Part shown: positions 24,478-32,392 of the stretch, piece after piece
Position numbering within the stretch: position 1 is the first letter of the stretch
How the letters are laid out: the number at the start of each line of letters is the position of its first letter
NCBI GenBank assembly: GCA_963837695.1
Contig: CAWINZ010000005.1
Location: forward strand, 930,001-994,000
Length of the DNA: 64,000 nt
Source of the DNA: VRUE01 sp963837695
GTDB taxonomy: Bacteria > Actinomycetota > Thermoleophilia > Solirubrobacterales > 70-9
Reading direction: 5' to 3'
Position numbers and translations under genes: made by a program
Notes under the pieces: model-generated
Database searches by the model: none
What the model was told of the DNA's origin: nothing
Seen by the model: only the letters and a program-made list of their open reading frames with translations

Positions 24478-24669
24478 GTGCCCATCGGCCTAATGGCGCG
24501 ACTCGCGGCGACACTTCTTTTGATCACAGCCCATCCTTGGCCTGACATTCCCGACGAGCAGCGACGGTCGCTGGAGTTGATGGCCGAGCGCGTGGAGCGA
24601 ACAACATCAAAAAGAGTGGCGAAGGGTGTGAGGTGTGACGTGGTCAAAGCCGATGCCAGCGTCTGCTGA
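24478..24669 (+). CDS. Hypothetical small protein
   Basis: A 63-aa frame (start GTG) just outside the island: a hydrophobic LMARLAATLLLITAHP followed by a charged helix (DEQRRSLELMAERVERTTSK). No family. No convincing ribosome-binding site. It may be a chance frame or the remnant of a larger gene broken by integration. Confidence 0.3.
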   Translation: MPIGLMARLAATLLLITAHPWPDIPDEQRRSLELMAERVERTTSKRVAKGVRCDVVKADASVC

Positions 24670-24694
24670 CAGTTCGGCTTATCTCGCACCGTGA

Positions 24695-24952
24695 CTAAGC
24701 CCCTGATGCAAGGGCATCGCCGCCAACTGTGCGCTCGGCCTGTGCGACCAGGTCCGATAGCGGAACTTCGAGGGCGGCCGCGAGCTTAAACAGGTTGCGA
24801 AAGCTTGGGTTTCGCAATCCGCGCTCGATCTCGCTGACGTAGGTGCGATGCATTCCGGCAAGGTCGGCGAGCCCCTCCTGAGAGAGACCATCGATTTCGC
24901 CCCGCCGCGTACGAATCGCTTCGCCAAGAGCCTTAAGAGCCACGTCCGACAC
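24695..24952 (-). CDS. XRE-family regulator
   Basis: An 85-aa HTH_3 protein: LKALGEAIRTRRGEIDGLSQ, GLADLAGMHRTYVSEIERGLRNPSFRNL, KLAAALEVPLSDLVAQAE. The MHRTYVSEIERG recognition helix is typical. Starts GTG within an AT-rich region. It lies outside attR, so it is not part of the present island, though it may belong to an older insertion at the same hotspot. Confidence 0.85.
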   Translation of the reverse strand: MSDVALKALGEAIRTRRGEIDGLSQEGLADLAGMHRTYVSEIERGLRNPSFRNLFKLAAALEVPLSDLVAQAERTVGGDALASGA

Positions 24953-25207
24953 GCGCCGAGCCTGCCAGCTATTTCGTTATGAGTCTACAGAATATAAGTA
25001 GCTAGTCACGGCGCCCGAAACCCCATATTCATGCGTACCTATAAAAATCCTCGCACTAAATCTAAAGATCGAAAAAACACCAGTCGAGCGTTCGGGTAAT
25101 TTCTTGGCCCTCCCCGCCCCACATAGTGTGTCAGTAACGGCAGCCGCTATGGCGCGTAAAGGGTTAGGTGTTGGTTAGTCCGCTGGGCCGGGCTGGTTGA
25201 GCCGGAG
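24953..25207. other. AT-rich gene-free stretch
   Basis: Unusually AT-rich for this genome (for example TATTTCGTTATGAGTCTACAG and CTATAAAAATCC). It holds no gene and probably includes the promoter of the XRE gene at 24952. The composition suggests foreign DNA. Confidence 0.55.
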
Positions 25208-26038
25208 CTATGCCCGACGAGCTATGTAGACGGCCTTGGAGTGCACCAGTTCCTCGACCGGCTGCTTTGGAACCGCGTCGAAGCCGTGGCCGTAGACGTC
25301 GAGGCACTCCAGCCCCGCTCCCGTCAGCTGTTCGCGCACCTCCGCTTCGGGGAAGTGACGTTGGCGGTGGACATGGGTCTCAGCACCCGTTCCGTCATCG
25401 CCGGCCTCGATATCGAAACGTGCTTCGCTGATCGAGGCCGGCGGCGTCTCGGCCGAGCCCTGGCCACGCCAGACCAGCTGTCGACCGCCTCGCTGGACCC
25501 GCTGTTCTTCGGCAAAGAAGGTGCGGTAGGCCTGCAGGGTGTTGACGTCGAACATCAGCAGTCCGCCGGGGGCCAGGTTGGCTCGCATCCCGCGCAGCGC
25601 TTCCCCCAGTTCCTCGGCGCTGAGCAGATAGTTGACCGCGTCGTCCAGTGCCCAGACGAGATCGAACTCGCCGAATCTCGGCAGCTTCCGCATGTCAGCC
25701 ACCGACAGCTGTGCCGCCCCGCCGACCTTCGCTCGGGCCAGCTCCAGCATCGATGGTGAGATGTCGCAAGCGGTGACCTCCCATCCCCGCTTGAGCATCG
25801 GCAGAAAGCTCTTCCCGGTTCCGCAACCGACGTCGAGCAGGCGCCGCCCGCTCAACCGGTGGCGGCGGACCTTGGGAAGGAGATGGCCCAGCCACAACTC
25901 GTAGTCGTGGTGGGCCGTGAAATCGTCGTAGACCGGCGCGATCGCCTCGTAGGCCTGCTCCGCCCACTGGCTTCCCGGCTGGACTGCTGCTGCTGCATCC
26001 ACGCTCCCGTGACCAATGAATGATCGACATGGTTTCAT
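25208..26038 (-). CDS. Class I SAM-dependent methyltransferase
   Basis: A 276-aa methyltransferase: LLDVGCGTGKSFLP (motif I), then VTACDISPSMLELAR, DMRKLPRFGEFDLVWALDD and LAPGGLLMFDVNT, typical of methyltransf_11/25. The N-terminal YEAIAPVYDDFTAHHDYE pattern is common in small-molecule methyltransferases. Start ATG at 26038 or GTG at 26002; the latter removes a non-conserved lead and leaves a longer promoter region to the divergent sigma-factor gene. Confidence 0.88.
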   Translation of the reverse strand: MKPCRSFIGHGSVDAAAAVQPGSQWAEQAYEAIAPVYDDFTAHHDYELWLGHLLPKVRRHRLSGRRLLDVGCGTGKSFLPMLKRGWEVTACDISPSMLELARAKVGGAAQLSVADMRKLPRFGEFDLVWALDDAVNYLLSAEELGEALRGMRANLAPGGLLMFDVNTLQAYRTFFAEEQRVQRGGRQLVWRGQGSAETPPASISEARFDIEAGDDGTGAETHVHRQRHFPEAEVREQLTGAGLECLDVYGHGFDAVPKQPVEELVHSKAVYIARRA

Positions 26039-26066
26039 TGCTCAAATCTGCTAATCTGCTCCGATC

Positions 26067-26582
26067 GTGGAGGTTCATCGTCTCGATCATCGGGTTAGGA
26101 GGGGGGCCGATCCAAGCGAGTCTTGGGACTGGGACGAGGTCCGCAGGACGTGCCTCCGCTTCGCCTCCCGCTATGCGAAGAGCCGCGCAGAGGCGGAAGA
26201 CATCGCCCAGGATTCGATGGTGCGGGCCTGGCGGAAACGGACGACGCTGCGCAAGAGCGAGGCCCGCAAATCGTGGCTGGCGACGATCGTTCGCAACGAG
26301 GCGCTGCGCGAGTTAGCCCGCAAACGGCCGTCGCCGACCGACACGCTGGAGGCGTGGCAGGGCAGCGACGACGCGCGCGTCCTCGCCACCGTGGAACGGG
26401 CCGACCTGCATGCCGCGCTCGAGCGCCTCAACAAGCGCGACCGGCAGCTGGTCCGGCTTCGCTACGACGAGGACCTGACCCAGGAGGCCATCGCTCATCG
26501 CCTCGGCATCCCGCTTGGCACGGTCAAGGTCCGCCTGCATCGCGTGCGCGCCAAGCTGCGCCGCGAGATCGCCGCTTTTTAG
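26067..26582 (+). CDS. ECF-type sigma-70 family sigma factor
   Basis: A 171-aa RNA polymerase sigma factor with only regions 2 and 4. Region 2 spans about residues 20-85 (ASRYAKSRAEAEDIAQDSMV, RAWRKRT, SWLATIVRNEALRE). Region 4 spans about 110-168 (LERLNKRDRQLVRLRYDEDL, TQEAIAHRLGIPLGTVKVRL). Start GTG near TTAGGAGG. No anti-sigma factor is found next to it. Its nearest neighbour is the divergent methyltransferase gene. Confidence 0.92.
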   Translation: MEVHRLDHRVRRGADPSESWDWDEVRRTCLRFASRYAKSRAEAEDIAQDSMVRAWRKRTTLRKSEARKSWLATIVRNEALRELARKRPSPTDTLEAWQGSDDARVLATVERADLHAALERLNKRDRQLVRLRYDEDLTQEAIAHRLGIPLGTVKVRLHRVRAKLRREIAAF

Positions 26583-26851
26583 AGACCTGGGGAGGCGGGC
26601 GGACCGGCGAGGCGTGGGGCCTCAGCCGGCCGCTGCTCGCTGCATCTCGGCGGTCGCGGCACCGGGGCCGATGCAGGGGACGAGCATCGCGAAGATCGAG
26701 CCAGCCTCAGGCGCTCGCGCTGCGAGCGTGCCACCACCTCTGGAGGCAGCCGGTGACGTCCTCGCGGAGGGCGCCACCGGTCTCCCACCTCTGCCCGCTC
26801 CACTCCGGTCAGCCTCCGGGCGGGCTCAGAGATCTGACGCGGGCATCCTGA

Positions 26852-27121
26852 CCCACGTCAGGCCTCCAGGCTCTTCTCGGCCTGGCGCGACTGGCGCAGC
26901 GCCTCCTCATCTGCGAGCCGGCCGGTGTCTCCCGCGCGACTTTTTACGAGCTGTTCAAGGACAAGGAAGACTGCTTCCACGCCGCGATGGAGCTCCGCGG
27001 CTCGGCCAGATCTTCGCGCCCGGCCGGTAGGCGTTCGCTATCGATCAACCCGCTGAGGTTCACGATAAACGCGATCGTACGCCTCAGGTGGGGCTCTGTG
27101 AACGAGTCAGTACCGGATTAA
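26852..27121 (+). pseudogene. Remnant of a TetR-type regulator N-terminus
   Basis: The frame reads LARLAQRLLICEPAGVSRATFYELF then KDKEDCFHAAMELR, the HTH second half of a TetR regulator (GVSRxTFYxxFxDKEDCF). It has no start codon upstream, and after about 25 more residues it becomes unrelated sequence ending in a stop at 27119-27121. The ligand-binding domain is missing. The rest of 26583-27251 holds no other recognisable gene. Confidence 0.6.
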
Positions 27122-27251
27122 CAATCCGTCTCAGCCTGGAACTGGAACGGAAACCGGCCTGGAAGCCACTGTACATCCGGGCGAGAGCGCTACCGAAAAC
27201 TTCGGACCGCTGTACAACGACCTTTTGCCGCTGCGTCGCGACCATCTAACG

Positions 27252-28019
27252 ATGCAGAAGACGCTCCGCCAGATAGTCGCTTTCGGCGGGGGTGGGTTCT
27301 CGATGGAGTCCGGCAACCCGCTGCTCGACGACTACGTCCTCGGGCTGAGCGGGGCGGAGCGGCCGAGGGTCTGCTTCCTGCCTTCGGCCAGCGGCGACGC
27401 CGATCACTACATCGTCCGCTTCTACCGGGCCTTCCCCGCCGATCGCTGCGAGGCCAGCCACATCTCCCTCTTCCGCCGCGAGCAGGGCCCCGAGGATCTG
27501 CGCGAGCATCTGCTCGAACAGGACCTGATCTACGTCGGCGGCGGCAGCGTCGTCAGCCTGCTCGGGGTCTGGCGAGCGCACGGAATCGATTTGATCCTGC
27601 GCGAAGCCTGGGAGCGAGGCGTCGTCCTCTGCGGCCTCTCGGCCGGCTCCCTCTGCTGGTTCTCTGAGGCGGTGACCGGCTTCCACGGTGCGCCGCGCCA
27701 GGTCGAGGGGCTGGGGCTGCTGCCGTTCAGCAACTGCGTCCACTACGAGCGCGACTCCGGTCGTCGCAACGCTTACCACGACTTCCTCCGCTCGGGGATG
27801 CGCTCCGGCTACGCCGCCGAGGACGGCGCCGCGCTGCACTTCGTCGGCACCGAGCTGCACCGCGTCGTCGCCTCCCGACCCGAGGCGCGCGGCTACCGGC
27901 TCGACACGGTCGGCGAGCGAGTGGTTGAGATGAGGATCGCCACCGCCTACCTCGGCGACGCCGGCGCGCCGCCCTTCACGCCACTGCCCGAGGCGATGTC
28001 GACTGCAGTGGCTGCATGA
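27252..28019 (+). CDS. Peptidase S51 (dipeptidase E / cyanophycinase-like), copy 1
   Basis: A 255-aa serine peptidase-like protein: IVAFGGGGFSMESGNPLLDDYVL at the start, DLIYVGGGSVVSLLGVW (glycine-rich turn) and the nucleophile elbow GLSAGSLCWF with Ser. The family includes peptidase E (Asp-X dipeptides) and cyanophycinase. The last helix (AMSTAVAA) overlaps the next gene by 4 bp (ATGA). Start ATG at 27252; an upstream in-frame start at 27225 adds nothing conserved. Confidence 0.88.
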   Translation: MQKTLRQIVAFGGGGFSMESGNPLLDDYVLGLSGAERPRVCFLPSASGDADHYIVRFYRAFPADRCEASHISLFRREQGPEDLREHLLEQDLIYVGGGSVVSLLGVWRAHGIDLILREAWERGVVLCGLSAGSLCWFSEAVTGFHGAPRQVEGLGLLPFSNCVHYERDSGRRNAYHDFLRSGMRSGYAAEDGAALHFVGTELHRVVASRPEARGYRLDTVGERVVEMRIATAYLGDAGAPPFTPLPEAMSTAVAA

Positions 28020-28807
28020 TCAGCCGCGTCCTCGCCCTCGGCGGCCACGACTTCACCTCGCGCCCTCCCGACCGCGCCGTCTGCGAGCTGATGCTGCGCC
28101 TGGCGACCACGCGGGCCGGGGGGCGACCGCGGATCTGCATCCTGCCGACCGCCAGCGGCGATACCTCGGAGCAGATCGGTCGCTTCTACTCGGCCTTCGG
28201 CGAGCGGCCCTGCGATGTCTCCGACCTCTCCCTGTTCCGGCTTGGCAGCCGTCCGATGGAGCTGCGCGATCACATCCTCGAACAGGACCTGATCTACGTC
28301 GGCGGCGGCAGCCTGCTCAACCTGCTCGCCGTCTGGGAGGCGCACGAACTGAGCGCGATCCTCAGCCTCGCCTGGCGTGAGGGAGTCGTCCTCGCCGGGC
28401 AGAGCGCCGGTGCGATGTGCTGGTTTGAGGCCGGCATCACCAAGTCCTCCGGCAAACCCCTGCCGGGTGCCGGCCTCGGCCTCCTGCCGGGCAGCCTCTG
28501 CGTCCACTACAACAACGAACCCGATCGCCGCACCGCCTACCTCGACGCGGTCTCCAACGGCATGCCCGGCGGCTACGGCCTCGACGACTACGCCGGCCTG
28601 ATCTGGGAGGGCACGGGACCCCCCTCAGCGGTAACCGCCCAACGCGGCGCCCGCGCCTACCGGGTCAGCAAGGGGGAGGAGGGAGCAATCGAGTCCCCAC
28701 TCCCAGCCCGCTTCCTCCCCGCCCCAGCTCCAGCAGCCCTGCGCGAGGACATAGCCGAGTTCAGGCGGATCACGGCAATGCGAAAAAAAGCCGGCTGGCT
28801 GGGGTAG
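28016..28807 (+). CDS. Peptidase S51 (dipeptidase E / cyanophycinase-like), copy 2
   Basis: A 263-aa paralogue of the upstream gene: VLALGGHDF, LPTASGDTSEQIGRFYSAFG, LIYVGGGSLLNLLAVWEAH and the elbow AGQSAGAMCWFEAG. The two share the same order of motifs and the near-identical stretch EQDLIYVGGGS, so they arose by tandem duplication. Both Ser elbows are intact. Coupled by ATGA overlap, so probably an obligate pair or heteromer (inference). Confidence 0.87.
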   Translation: MISRVLALGGHDFTSRPPDRAVCELMLRLATTRAGGRPRICILPTASGDTSEQIGRFYSAFGERPCDVSDLSLFRLGSRPMELRDHILEQDLIYVGGGSLLNLLAVWEAHELSAILSLAWREGVVLAGQSAGAMCWFEAGITKSSGKPLPGAGLGLLPGSLCVHYNNEPDRRTAYLDAVSNGMPGGYGLDDYAGLIWEGTGPPSAVTAQRGARAYRVSKGEEGAIESPLPARFLPAPAPAALREDIAEFRRITAMRKKAGWLG

Positions 28808-28813
28808 GAGGGA

Positions 28814-28835
28814 CGAGTTCGGCCAGCCGAACTCG
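28814..28835. terminator. 9-bp hairpin after the S51 operon
   Basis: CGAGTTCGG / CCGAACTCG with a 4-nt loop CCAG, 7 bp after the stop and 48 bp ahead of ferritin. A few T residues follow further on (GCGCTTTCGG) but no true T-run. Confidence 0.6.
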
Positions 28836-28882
28836 CGCTTTCGGCTACGTTCCATTCACCGACCCGCCGAGCAAGGAGACCC

Positions 28883-29416
28883 ATGGCCGAGAAGAGCTTC
28901 CCCGCAGCCCTCAACGAGCAGATCGCCAACGAGTTCGCCGCTTCCCAGCAGTACGTCGGAATGGCGGTCTACTACGACGCGGAAACGCTGCCCCGCCTCG
29001 CCGCCTTCTTCTACCGGCAGGCGCTGGAGGAGCGCGAGCACGCGATGATGATGGTCCAGTACCTGCTCGACGTCGGCGAGGAGGTCCACATCCCCGACAT
29101 CAAGGCGCAGGAGACGAGCTACTCCGACGGGACGACGCCGGTGAAGAAAGCGCTCGCGCAGGAGAAGACGGTCGGCGAGGAGATCTTTGCCCTGTTCGAG
29201 CTGGCCCGCGAGGTCAAGGATTACCGCGCCGAGCAGTTCATGCAGTGGTTCGTCAAGGAGCAGGTCGAGGAGGTCGCGCTGATGGGCGACCTGCTCAACG
29301 TGGTCGAGCGCGCCAAGGACAACCTGCTACTGGCCGAGGACTACATCGCTCGGGAGACCCCGGGCGAAGGCGGCGGCGACGCGACCAAGCCGCCCGCTGC
29401 GGGAATGGGCGGGTAG
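28883..29416 (+). CDS. Bacterial non-heme ferritin
   Basis: A 177-aa iron-storage protein forming 24-mer cages. Helix A has NEQIANEFAASQQYVGMAVYYD (first Glu ligand), helix B has LEEREHAMMM (EEREH metal ligands), and helix D has FMQWFVKEQVEEVALM (QWFVKEQVEE). The ferroxidase ligands are all present. No heme-binding Met pattern is obvious. The C-terminal extension is Gly/Pro-rich (GEGGGDATKPPAAGMGG). Strong start with CAAGGAGACCC before ATG. Confidence 0.93.
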   Translation: MAEKSFPAALNEQIANEFAASQQYVGMAVYYDAETLPRLAAFFYRQALEEREHAMMMVQYLLDVGEEVHIPDIKAQETSYSDGTTPVKKALAQEKTVGEEIFALFELAREVKDYRAEQFMQWFVKEQVEEVALMGDLLNVVERAKDNLLLAEDYIARETPGEGGGDATKPPAAGMGG

Positions 29417-29421
29417 CCAAG

Positions 29422-29525
29422 GGAGGACGGGAGTCCCTCCCACGGAGACTCGAGGAACCACGTTCGAGCCCTCCACTAGCGATCCAGCTGCGCGACGGTC
29501 TCCGGGGGAGGGACTCCCGTCCTCC
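29422..29525. repeat. Long inverted repeat IR-1 (28-bp arms)
   Basis: Arms 29422-29449 and 29498-29525 are complementary at 27 of 28 positions (start GGAGGACGGGAGTCCCTCCC), enclosing 48 bp. It fills the whole gap between the ferritin gene and the convergent enolase-like gene and touches the stop of the latter. Confidence 0.9.
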
Positions 29526-30586
29526 TAATCAGTCCAACGAAATCCAGTTGGAGTCAGCTTGGGCAGGAGCGGGCTGGTCGGCAGGTCGGGCGGCGGGTCG
29601 GCATCGTTGTAGCCGCGCGGCGCGGTGTCGTTCGGCGTGTCGGGGTGGAAGAGCGAGGCGAGGACCTGGATCTGACCGCGGCCGGGGCCGAGCTCCCACT
29701 GGCCGCCGCCGTAGGCGCCGATGCCCCGCTCGGCGCAGTAGTCGTAGGTCTCGCAGAGGTCGCGCATGCCGCCGATCCGCGACGGCTTGACGTTGACCAT
29801 CCGCGGCGGCCAGGGCAGTGCCTCGATGTCGGCGATCGAGTGGATCGGCGCGTCCCAGGTGAGCCGGTCGCGGACGGGCTCCAACAGCGGCCGCGTCTCC
29901 TCGGTCACGTCCGGATCCTCGAGCCAGGCCTCGGGGAAGGCCTCGATCAGCTTGGCGTACAGCTCCGGGTCGGTCTCGACGTCGACCACGGTGCCTTTGT
30001 AGAAGCCCTTGAGGTCGAGCGAGTCGACGGCGCCGGTCTCGACCAGGGCGGCGATCAGCTCATCGGTCCAGTCATTGACCGGGTCGAGCTTGAAGCGCAG
30101 GCTGGGATGGGGATCGAGCTTGCGCCGCAGGGTCTCGATCGAGGAGGGCTCCTCAGGCCCGCCGGCGAGCCGCATCGAGCAGACGAAGGTGACCGGTTGG
30201 GGCTCCCGCTTCAGCGCCTTGGCGAGGCCGATCCCCGCCTGGCGCAGGGCCAGGTCGAGCGCCGCCGCCTCGAAGGCCCAACGGCGGTAGCGGCGCGAGA
30301 CCTCGCGCTGGGGCTCGGCCGGGAAGGTGTCGACGCCGCCCATGAATTCGCAGAACTCGCCCAGTGTTGAGTAGCCGGTCAGGTCGAGCGATGGGCCGGC
30401 GTCCTGCAGGGCGACGTGGTCGAGGGCGTCGTAGGTGACGTCCTCGCCGAGCCCGTCCTCGCCGCCTCCCCAGAGGTGGATCACGGTGCTGAGGCGTTCG
30501 AAGCCGGGGACGATGTGCTCCAGCCCCTGCAGCTCGTAGCCCTCTATCTCCAGGGGGAGGTCGGCGAGCAGATCGAAGGTGGCCAT
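29525..30586 (-). CDS. Enolase-superfamily protein
   Basis: A 353-aa protein of the enolase/mandelate-racemase fold. The N-terminal cap domain (about 1-115, GYSTLGEFCEFMGG) precedes a (beta/alpha)7 barrel with LRFKLDPVNDW, DSLDLKGFYKGT, AWLEDPDVTEET (acidic metal ligands), WDAPIHS and RMVNVKPSRIGGM. The reaction is unknown; relatives abstract a proton alpha to a carboxylate. Start ATG at 30586 (MATFDLLADLPL). The stop coincides with the right arm of IR-1. Confidence 0.78.
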   Translation of the reverse strand: MATFDLLADLPLEIEGYELQGLEHIVPGFERLSTVIHLWGGGEDGLGEDVTYDALDHVALQDAGPSLDLTGYSTLGEFCEFMGGVDTFPAEPQREVSRRYRRWAFEAAALDLALRQAGIGLAKALKREPQPVTFVCSMRLAGGPEEPSSIETLRRKLDPHPSLRFKLDPVNDWTDELIAALVETGAVDSLDLKGFYKGTVVDVETDPELYAKLIEAFPEAWLEDPDVTEETRPLLEPVRDRLTWDAPIHSIADIEALPWPPRMVNVKPSRIGGMRDLCETYDYCAERGIGAYGGGQWELGPGRGQIQVLASLFHPDTPNDTAPRGYNDADPPPDLPTSPLLPKLTPTGFRWTD

Positions 30587-30628
30587 TGACGGCAGTCTAT
30601 GCAGCGAGGGATGGGGGCTGGTTGTGAG

Positions 30629-30750
30629 GGAGGGACGGGGTGCCCCACCCGCTTGCTGGGTTTTTCGCCTCGACGCAGCGCGGCCGCCCGAGGACGGGAT
30701 TGGGGCGAAAAACACGACGCCGCTGCGCGGGCGGGACACCCCGTCCCTCC
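30629..30750. repeat. Long inverted repeat IR-2 (24-bp arms) in a divergent promoter region
   Basis: Arms 30629-30652 and 30727-30750 are complementary at 22 of 24 positions (left GGAGGGACGGGGTGCCCC). Inside lies a second pair TTTTTCGCC / GGCGAAAAA (30661-30669 with 30704-30712), and CGCAGCG / CGCTGCG could form an alternative fold. It fills most of the 182-bp gap between the divergent enolase-like and FAD-oxidase genes, so any promoters must lie within or beside it. Confidence 0.88.
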
Positions 30751-30768
30751 TGTCAGACTCGTCGGTCG

Positions 30769-32214
30769 ATGAGGCACACTCGCCATGGCTACTGGTTGGA
30801 GGAGGCGGGAGAGGTTCAGCCGATGCCGGAGCTTGTCGGGGACGTCAGGGCTGATGTGCTTGTGGTTGGTGGGGGATATACGGGGATGTGGGCGGCTTGG
30901 TGGGTGAAGCAGCTCGAGCCTGGGGCGAGGGTTGTCTTGCTCGAGAGCGAGGTCTGTGGGTTTGGGCCGAGTGGGCGGAATGGGGGGTTCTGCAACGTGA
31001 TGTGGTTCTCGCTGCCCAATATGCGGCAGCGGTGGGGGGATGCCGGGGGGCTGGCCGTGGCGCGGGCGTCGCGCGAGGCGATCGACGGGATCGAGACGTT
31101 CTGCCGCGAGCAGGAGGTCGACGCCTGGTTCCGTCGCGGCGGTTACCTGCAGGTCTCGACGGCGCCGGCCCACGACGGGATCTGGGACGAGGCGGTTGCT
31201 GCCGGCCAAGAGCTGGGGGAGGGGGACGCGGTGCGGCCGCTTACGCCCGCCGAGGTCGCGAAGCGCTGTGCCTCGCCGGCCTTCCGTGGCGGCGCCTTCT
31301 ACCCCGACGCGGCGACGGTGCAGCCGGCCCGGCTCGCGCTCGGTCTGCGCGAGCACCTGCTCGCCACCGGCGTCCACATATACGAGCGCTCCCCGGTGCG
31401 CCGCCTCGCCGCAGAGTGGACAGTTGTGCCCCCTGGCGGGGGTACAACTGTCCAACATCGGACCGGGGGTGGGGTCATCGCCCGCACCGATCGGGGTGTG
31501 GTGCGGGCGGGCGCAGCGATCGTCGCGATCGGCGGTGCCCTGAAGGCACCGAGAGCGCCGCTGCGCGACGCGCTCACCGTCACGTCGTCCCACATCGTCC
31601 TCACCGAGCCGGTTCCCGATTTGTTGGAGGAGATCGGTTGGACGGACGGCGAGTGCATCACCGACAGCCGCACCCTGATCGACTACTTTCGCGCGACCCC
31701 GGACGGCCGCATCGCCTTCGGCTGGGGCGGCGGCCGGATCGAGATGGGCGCCCGCCTCCACGGTCGCGCCGAGCTCGACGGCGAGGTGGTCGCAGCCGCA
31801 GCCGCCCGCCTCCACGAATACTTCCCCGGCCTCGCCGGCCGCGGCCTGACCCACGCCTGGGGCGGCCCGGTTGACGCCTCGCCCACCCACCTGCCGATCG
31901 TCGTGCCGCTGTGCGGCGGTAACGCCTACGCCGCCGCCGGCTACACCGGCAACGGCGTAGGCCCGTCCCACATGGTCGGTCGAACCCTCGCCTCCCTAGC
32001 TCTGGACCGCCGCGACGACCCCTCCCGCCTTCCCTTCGTGGACCCGGCTCCCCAGCACGTGCCCCCCGAGCCCCTCCACTGGCTGGGAGGCGAAACGATC
32101 CGCCGCGCCCTGATAAGCAAGGAGAACGCCCAGCTATCGGGCCGGAGGCCGAACCCCGTCAGCTCTCTAATCTCCCAGCTCCCCAAGCGAGTCGGCTTCC
32201 ACATCGGCCGCTGA
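30769..32214 (+). CDS. FAD-dependent amine/amino-acid oxidase (DAO family)
   Basis: A 481-aa protein of the DAO fold. The typical N-terminus MRHTRHGYWLEEAG is followed by the FAD motif VVGGGYTGMWAAWW, PSGRNGGFCNVM, and a C-terminal AYAAAGYTGNGVGPSHM. Relatives include gamma-glutamylputrescine and glycine oxidases. At 31417-31454 a 17-bp-arm hairpin lies in frame and encodes EWTVVPPGGGTTVQ, an extra stretch between strands of the substrate domain. Start ATG 30769; an extended frame to 30640 overlaps IR-2 and is not used. Polyamine-type substrate is suggested by the neighbouring cluster. Confidence 0.87.
   Translation: MRHTRHGYWLEEAGEVQPMPELVGDVRADVLVVGGGYTGMWAAWWVKQLEPGARVVLLESEVCGFGPSGRNGGFCNVMWFSLPNMRQRWGDAGGLAVARASREAIDGIETFCREQEVDAWFRRGGYLQVSTAPAHDGIWDEAVAAGQELGEGDAVRPLTPAEVAKRCASPAFRGGAFYPDAATVQPARLALGLREHLLATGVHIYERSPVRRLAAEWTVVPPGGGTTVQHRTGGGVIARTDRGVVRAGAAIVAIGGALKAPRAPLRDALTVTSSHIVLTEPVPDLLEEIGWTDGECITDSRTLIDYFRATPDGRIAFGWGGGRIEMGARLHGRAELDGEVVAAAAARLHEYFPGLAGRGLTHAWGGPVDASPTHLPIVVPLCGGNAYAAAGYTGNGVGPSHMVGRTLASLALDRRDDPSRLPFVDPAPQHVPPEPLHWLGGETIRRALISKENAQLSGRRPNPVSSLISQLPKRVGFHIGR
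31417..31454. repeat. Hairpin element inside the FAD-oxidase reading frame
   Basis: Arms TGGACAGTTGTGCCCCC (31417-31433) and GGGGGTACAACTGTCCA (31438-31454) pair over 17 positions with one G-T, around a 4-nt loop. The length with flanks keeps the gene in frame. The rest of the gene shows no such structure. Confidence 0.85.
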
Positions 32215-32256
32215 GTCGAGGGATCTGCAGCTGCGAGTGGAGCCCGTAGCTTGAAG

Positions 32257-32387
32257 GAGGGCCGGGGGTCACCCGATGGAGCCTCGCGAAGCGGCTCCGC
32301 AGAGTAATCCTCAGCCGCGAAGCGGCTCAAACATCAATCCCGCCAAAGGCGGGATTCCAGGCTCCCATCGGGTGACCCCCGGCCCTC
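32257..32387. repeat. Long inverted repeat IR-3 with inner hairpins
   Basis: Outer arms 32257-32279 and 32365-32387 pair perfectly over 23 bp (left GAGGGCCGGGGGTCACCC), plus five more pairs after a one-base bulge. Inside are AATCCCGCC-AAA-GGCGGGATT (32336-32356), AGCCGC-GAA-GCGGCT (32313-32327) and GGAGCC / GGCTCC (32278-32298), giving a multi-branched fold. It separates the convergent FAD-oxidase and universal-stress genes. Confidence 0.9.
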
Positions 32388-32392
32388 TCGAC

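Noticed and set aside
30640..30768. Longer N-terminus for the FAD oxidase
   Set aside because: It reads through IR-2 and gives an Arg/Pro-rich sequence unlike the family; MRHTRHGYWLEEAG is the typical start.
29422..32387. Insertion sequence ends
   Set aside because: No transposase lies between any of the inverted-repeat arms and no target-site duplication could be read.
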